From Dechloromonas aromatica (nom. nud.) (GTDB lineage: Bacteria; Pseudomonadota; Gammaproteobacteria; Burkholderiales; Rhodocyclaceae), in the NCBI GenBank assembly GCA_017848965.1, contig JAFIHA010000047.1:1-44359 (forward strand): a stretch of 44,359 nucleotides of DNA. The letters run 5' to 3'. Position numbers and translations under genes: made by a program. Positions 41,370 to 44,359 of this stretch are shown in pieces. The notes under the pieces were generated by a model, which saw only the letters and a program-made list of their open reading frames with translations, was not told the DNA's origin and did no database searches. Numbering within the stretch: the stretch's first letter is position 1; the number at the start of each line of letters is the position of its first letter.

Positions 41370-41558
41370 TCAGCGATTGACGACGGCGAAGCGGGTCAGA
41401 TGATCGGGGGAAATGCCGGCGAGTTCGCCGACCACGTGGCTGATGCCGTCGCCGACCAGCCACCAGGCGTTGCCGTAGGGTAATGCGGTAATACGCGCAG
41501 CGGCCAGCAGATGCAAGGCTTCATGCCGGCGATTTTCAATATTCATGGGTGTGGCCAC
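41370..41558 (-). CDS. Unrecognised 62-residue protein
   Basis: Start at the GTG at 41558 behind AGGAGG; an ATG 12 bp downstream (MNIENRRHEAL) is also possible. Soluble, with LPYGNAWWLVGDGISHVVGEL in the middle. No family is recognised. It lies downstream of the cold-shock gene terminator and is convergent with tpm. Confidence 0.6.
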   Translation of the reverse strand: MATPMNIENRRHEALHLLAAARITALPYGNAWWLVGDGISHVVGELAGISPDHLTRFAVVNR

Positions 41559-41569
41559 AAGGCCTCCTG

Positions 41570-41604
41570 TCTCAATAAAACAAAACCCCGGCGATGCCGG
41601 GGTT
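41570..41604 (-). terminator. Rho-independent terminator of the cold-shock gene
   Basis: On the minus strand the stem AACCCCGGC / GCCGGGGTT (41604-41584, loop ATC) is followed by TTGTTTTATT. Confidence 0.9.
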
Positions 41605-41640
41605 GCAGTGCCAGCGGGCCGACCAGCGGCCCCGCCGGTA

Positions 41641-41844
41641 TCAGGCAGCGCGGATGTTGCCGGCCTGCTTGCCCTTCTGACCGGTCGTCACGTCGAAGCT
41701 GACGCGCTGACCTTCGGCGAGGGTACGGAAACCCTGACCTTGAATGGCGGAAAAATGAGCGAAAAGGTCTTCGCCGCCCTCATCGGGGGTGATGAAGCCG
41801 AAACCCTTGGAATCGTTGAACCACTTGACGGTGCCGTTGGCCAT
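41641..41844 (-). CDS. Cold-shock protein (CspA family)
   Basis: 67 residues. Single OB-fold cold-shock domain with both RNA-binding motifs: KGFGFITPD (RNP1) and DLFAHFSAI (RNP2-like). It acts as a nucleic-acid chaperone in the cytoplasm. Preceded by GGAG and a leader of about 140 nt, as is usual for csp messages. Closed by a strong terminator. Confidence 0.96.
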   Translation of the reverse strand: MANGTVKWFNDSKGFGFITPDEGGEDLFAHFSAIQGQGFRTLAEGQRVSFDVTTGQKGKQAGNIRAA

Positions 41845-41992
41845 GTCTGTTATCTCCGGTAAAAAATGAATCGGGGCCCGAGCCCCTGTAAATGGGGCGA
41901 GATCAAGACGGCGAGGTCAGAATGGGGAGAAACGCCGCAACAACGGGGCTAAACCGGCAGAAAACGACACTGTTTGAAAATCGCTGCGGTGC

Positions 41993-42021
41993 ACAATACG
42001 CGTTGCCAAGAGAAATAGCAA
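41993..42021 (-). promoter_or_regulatory. Predicted cold-shock gene promoter and long leader
   Basis: On the minus strand TTGCTA (42021-42016), 17 bp, TATTGT (41998-41993). Predicted start near 41987, giving a leader of about 142 nt with a GGGGC/GCCCC hairpin near 41871-41885. The rest of the 369-bp gap (41845-42213) shows no further gene. Confidence 0.5.
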
Positions 42022-42213
42022 AGCAATTCTCGACAGCCCGATCATTTTCCGCGCGGGAAAGTCCCCAAAGCGTCTGCCGACGATGGCATAATCGCCCGGA
42101 TTCCAAAAACGACAAGACTTCCCCTCCCCAATCAGACAGCAGTTCAACTGCGCGGGCACGCCCGCGCGGCGGTCGCAAGACCAAGGAATTTCAACACGTC
42201 AGGGAGGTGTGCA

Positions 42214-42666
42214 GTGAATCGCGAAGAGTTCTTCAGCAGCATCGATGCCAAGATTTCCCGTGCCAGCCGAGCCGATACCGGTTCCGCGGACATGCCGGCC
42301 GAAAACCAGGCTTTCCTGGAAACGGTGGTCGCCCGCCTGCAGCCGGTGGTCGCTTCCTACCAGGCCAAGCTCGCGGAACGGCAGATCAGCGCCGAGGTCA
42401 AGAGTTTCCCCGCCTGCATTTCCTTCACCCTGCGCTATCGCGACGGCGGCCATTGCGGCCTGACCCTCGACGGCCGCCTGGCCGACCGGCGCATCGAGAT
42501 CACCGCCCACTACACCAACGACAACGGCCGCAACTACGTCAATACCGGCGGCGTCACCTATGGCCGGGACAACTGGCAGGACAGCATCTTCGAAGAAGCG
42601 CTGCAGAAATGCATCGACGACTTCCTGTCCTACGCCGGCCGGCACGGCGGCATCTATCTGAACTGA
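42214..42666 (+). CDS. Unrecognised 150-residue soluble protein
   Basis: Start at a GTG (42214) fixed by GGAGGTG five bases upstream. Mixed alpha/beta: a helical N-terminal half (FLETVVARLQPVVASYQAKL), then beta-strand-like stretches (AEVKSFPACISFTLRYRDGGHCGLTLDG). No signal peptide, membrane span or known motif. Single gene, closed by a terminator. Confidence 0.8.
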   Translation: MNREEFFSSIDAKISRASRADTGSADMPAENQAFLETVVARLQPVVASYQAKLAERQISAEVKSFPACISFTLRYRDGGHCGLTLDGRLADRRIEITAHYTNDNGRNYVNTGGVTYGRDNWQDSIFEEALQKCIDDFLSYAGRHGGIYLN

Positions 42667-42686
42667 AAACGCGCCGCGCGCAGAAC

Positions 42687-42710
42687 GGCCCGGCCCATGC
42701 CGGGCCTTTT
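42687..42710. terminator. Terminator between convergent genes
   Basis: Stem GGCCCGGC / GCCGGGCC (42687-42694, 42699-42706), loop CCAT, then TTTT on the plus strand. It serves the 150-residue gene and may also stop the lysE-type gene. Confidence 0.85.
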
Positions 42711-42714
42711 CCGT

Positions 42715-43341
42715 TTACCGGTCGATGATCAGGCGCAGGCCGAGGGCGACGAACACCGCACCGGCGATTCGGTCGAGGATGGCCCCGGCGCGCGGACGCC
42801 GGTTCAGCCACTGGCCGACGCTGCCGGAAAAATGCCCGAGCAGACCGAACAGCAGCGCCGCCTGCAGCGTGAACAGGATGCCCAACTGGGCCAGTTGCCA
42901 GCCGATCCCGCCGTTGCTGGCGACCACGAACTGCGGCAAAAAGGAGAGGAAGAAGAGAATCACCTTGGGGTTGATCGCATTGGCGAAAACGCCCTTGAGA
43001 AAGACCTGGCGTAAGGTCGCCGCCGCGCCATCGACCGCGCCGACCCGGGCCACGCCCTGGCTGCGCAGGGCGCCGATGCCGAGCCAGACCAGATAGAGCC
43101 CACCGCCCAGCTTGAGCAGGGTGAAGGCCTGCGGCGAGGCGGCGATCAGCGCGCTGACGCCGAGCACCGCGAGCAGGGTGTGGCTGAGGCAGCCGAAAGC
43201 ACAGCCCAGACCGAAGGCAATCCCCTGGCGCCGCCCGCGCGAAATTCCCATGCCGAGCACCATCATGTTGTCGGGACCGGGCGCAGCGGTGATCAGCATG
43301 GCGGCGAGCAGGAATCCGGAAAACTGTTCGAAACTGAGCAT
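42715..43341 (-). CDS. LysE/RhtB-family amino acid exporter
   Basis: 208 residues from the ATG at 43341. Six membrane segments, with the family signature AAPGPDNMMVLGMGISRGRRQGIA near the start split over the first loop, FANAINPKVILFFLSFLPQF in the middle, and a C-terminal span. The family exports amino acids or homoserine lactones across the inner membrane. The weak ribosome-binding site leaves the start slightly uncertain; an extended frame runs to 43380. Confidence 0.9.
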   Translation of the reverse strand: MLSFEQFSGFLLAAMLITAAPGPDNMMVLGMGISRGRRQGIAFGLGCAFGCLSHTLLAVLGVSALIAASPQAFTLLKLGGGLYLVWLGIGALRSQGVARVGAVDGAAATLRQVFLKGVFANAINPKVILFFLSFLPQFVVASNGGIGWQLAQLGILFTLQAALLFGLLGHFSGSVGQWLNRRPRAGAILDRIAGAVFVALGLRLIIDR

Positions 43342-43504
43342 GGCGGTCGGCTCTCGGGCAAAGCCGGCAATATAACGCAAGGCAGCGGCTGCGACGATGG
43401 CGGCTCCGGCACCGGTTTTTCCACGTGTTTGCCGGACGATGACTTGACCACAGTGACGTTGTCATGATGCAATCCCCATCCTCTCGTCATGACCCTCCAG
43501 ACCG

Positions 43505-44359
43505 ATGTCGCTCCCGTCGCCGTTTGCCGCCTTTCTCTCGCAACACGCCCGACTGCTGGAGATCACCACGGCACTGCCGGAAGCGGCGCTGGTCGTCGAG
43601 CGTTTCTCCGGGCGGGAGGCGGTCAACGAGCTGTTCCGTTTCGAGATCGACTGCATTTCCACCAGCGCCGGCCTCGACCTGCTGGCGCTGACCGGCGAGG
43701 AAATCACCCTGCGTCTGCTGCAGGCCGACGGCAGCAAGCGCGCCTGGCACGGTTACGTCACCGAGGCGCTGCAGCTCGGCGCCGATGGCGGCTTCGCCCG
43801 TTATCGGCTGATCATGGAACCCTGGCTGGCCCTGCTGCGCGAGCGTCGCGACAGCTACGTCTTCCAGGACAAGACGGTGCTCGAGATCCTCGGCCAGCTC
43901 TTCGCCGATCATCCGCAAGCCAACTGGGCGCAGGGCGTCACCCAGGAACTGCGCCGCTACAGCCTGTCCCTGCAGTACCGCGAATCCGACCTCGACTACT
44001 GCCGCCGCCTGCTCGCCGAGGAAGGCCTCTCTTTCCGCTTCAGCCACGACCAGAACGCGGTGGCCGGCGACGAGGCCACGCACGCCCGCCACCGCCTGGA
44101 AATCTTCGACCGCGAGACGGCACTACCCGAGCTGGCGCAGCCCGTCCTGCGCTTTCATCGCAACAACGCGACCGAGGCCAGCGACACCGTCCAGACCTGG
44201 CAGGAAATCCGCAACGCCCTGCCCAACGCCGTCACCATTGCCGGCTGGGACTACAAGACACTGCTCGCCACCGGCGCCGAAGTCGAATCGACCTTGGACA
44301 ACGGCGAAGTGCCGCGCATGGAAGTGCATGACGCCTCGCTCCCCTACCGCTACACCGAC
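43505..44359 (+). CDS. vgrG: Type VI secretion tip protein VgrG, N-terminal part
   Basis: 285 codons, open at the right window edge. The gp27/phage-baseplate-like domain is recognisable: ALVVERFSGREAVNELFRFEID, LDLLALTGEEITLRLL, RYRLIMEPWLALLRERRDSYVFQDKTVLEILGQLF, YRESDLDYCRRLLAEEGLSFRF. VgrG caps the Hcp tube and carries effectors out of the cell. It is encoded without visible T6SS core genes here, so it may be the head of a vgrG-effector island beyond the window. Confidence 0.93.
   Translation, partial: MSLPSPFAAFLSQHARLLEITTALPEAALVVERFSGREAVNELFRFEIDCISTSAGLDLLALTGEEITLRLLQADGSKRAWHGYVTEALQLGADGGFARYRLIMEPWLALLRERRDSYVFQDKTVLEILGQLFADHPQANWAQGVTQELRRYSLSLQYRESDLDYCRRLLAEEGLSFRFSHDQNAVAGDEATHARHRLEIFDRETALPELAQPVLRFHRNNATEASDTVQTWQEIRNALPNAVTIAGWDYKTLLATGAEVESTLDNGEVPRMEVHDASLPYRYTD

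Noticed and set aside
1..44359. CRISPR arrays, tRNA or rRNA genes
   Set aside because: No regularly spaced repeats and no cloverleaf or rRNA sequence were seen on reading either strand.

Overview
This is a GC-rich window with short intergenic gaps, many translationally coupled genes (ATGA, GTGA and TGATG junctions) and long antisense shadow frames. Its gene content is an integron cassette array with group II introns, a PHA phasin, a cbb3 oxidase subunit, Kdp, UrtA and VgrG. This points to a betaproteobacterium, most likely of the Rhodocyclales (Dechloromonas/Azonexus-like). That placement is an inference from gene content, not from a marker gene.

Region 1 (1-3453) is the distal end of an integron cassette array invaded by group II introns. 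A group II intron on the minus strand, open at the left window edge, sits in a well-formed attC site (1725-1785). A cassette for a small Cys/Gly-rich membrane protein follows, and then a cassette for a Sel1-repeat protein. Each cassette ends in an attC RYYYA core joined to the 3' end of a 5'-truncated intron copy (2199-2379 and 3080-3453). All three intron pieces share orientation, and the two visible 3' junctions fall at the same point of the attC core.

Region 2 (3560-11453, minus strand) holds a SMUG-type uracil-DNA glycosylase, an SDR, and a seven-gene operon: DeoR-type regulator, periplasmic binding protein, two permeases, ATPase, GpdQ-like phosphodiesterase and HAD phosphatase. It looks like uptake and dephosphorylation of an organic phosphate, perhaps glycerophosphodiesters.

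Region 3 (11711-22300, plus strand) begins with a 637-residue unknown membrane-anchored protein and a gene broken by an in-frame amber codon. A promoter then leads into eight coupled genes: KAS III, extended SDR, metallo-hydrolase, PaaK/F390-synthetase-like adenylating enzyme, PAP2 phosphatase, sterol-desaturase-type hydroxylase, and two tandem paralogous fatty acid desaturases. A 23-codon ORF is coupled at both ends between the third and fourth. This looks like an uncharacterised lipid or acyl-derivative pathway and is the best candidate here for a new system.

Region 4 (22321-32741, minus strand) is a kdp potassium-ATPase locus in the order small peptide-kdpF-kdpA-kdpB-kdpC-unknown-zinc finger-CorA-like-kdpD-kdpE. 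Possible KdpE boxes lie upstream. The extra 29-residue membrane peptide and the CorA-like protein are unusual.

Region 5 (33134-44359) is a run of small units: an Asp/Glu racemase; ccoN with a CcoQ-like gene but no ccoO or ccoP; a glutathione S-transferase; a phasin; an isolated urtA; a MerR-controlled unit (unknown protein, MerR, esterase) with a canonical 19-bp-spacer promoter; tpm; a cold-shock gene with a long leader; an unknown protein; a LysE exporter; and the start of a type VI secretion vgrG cut by the window end. Clear hairpin terminators separate most of these units.
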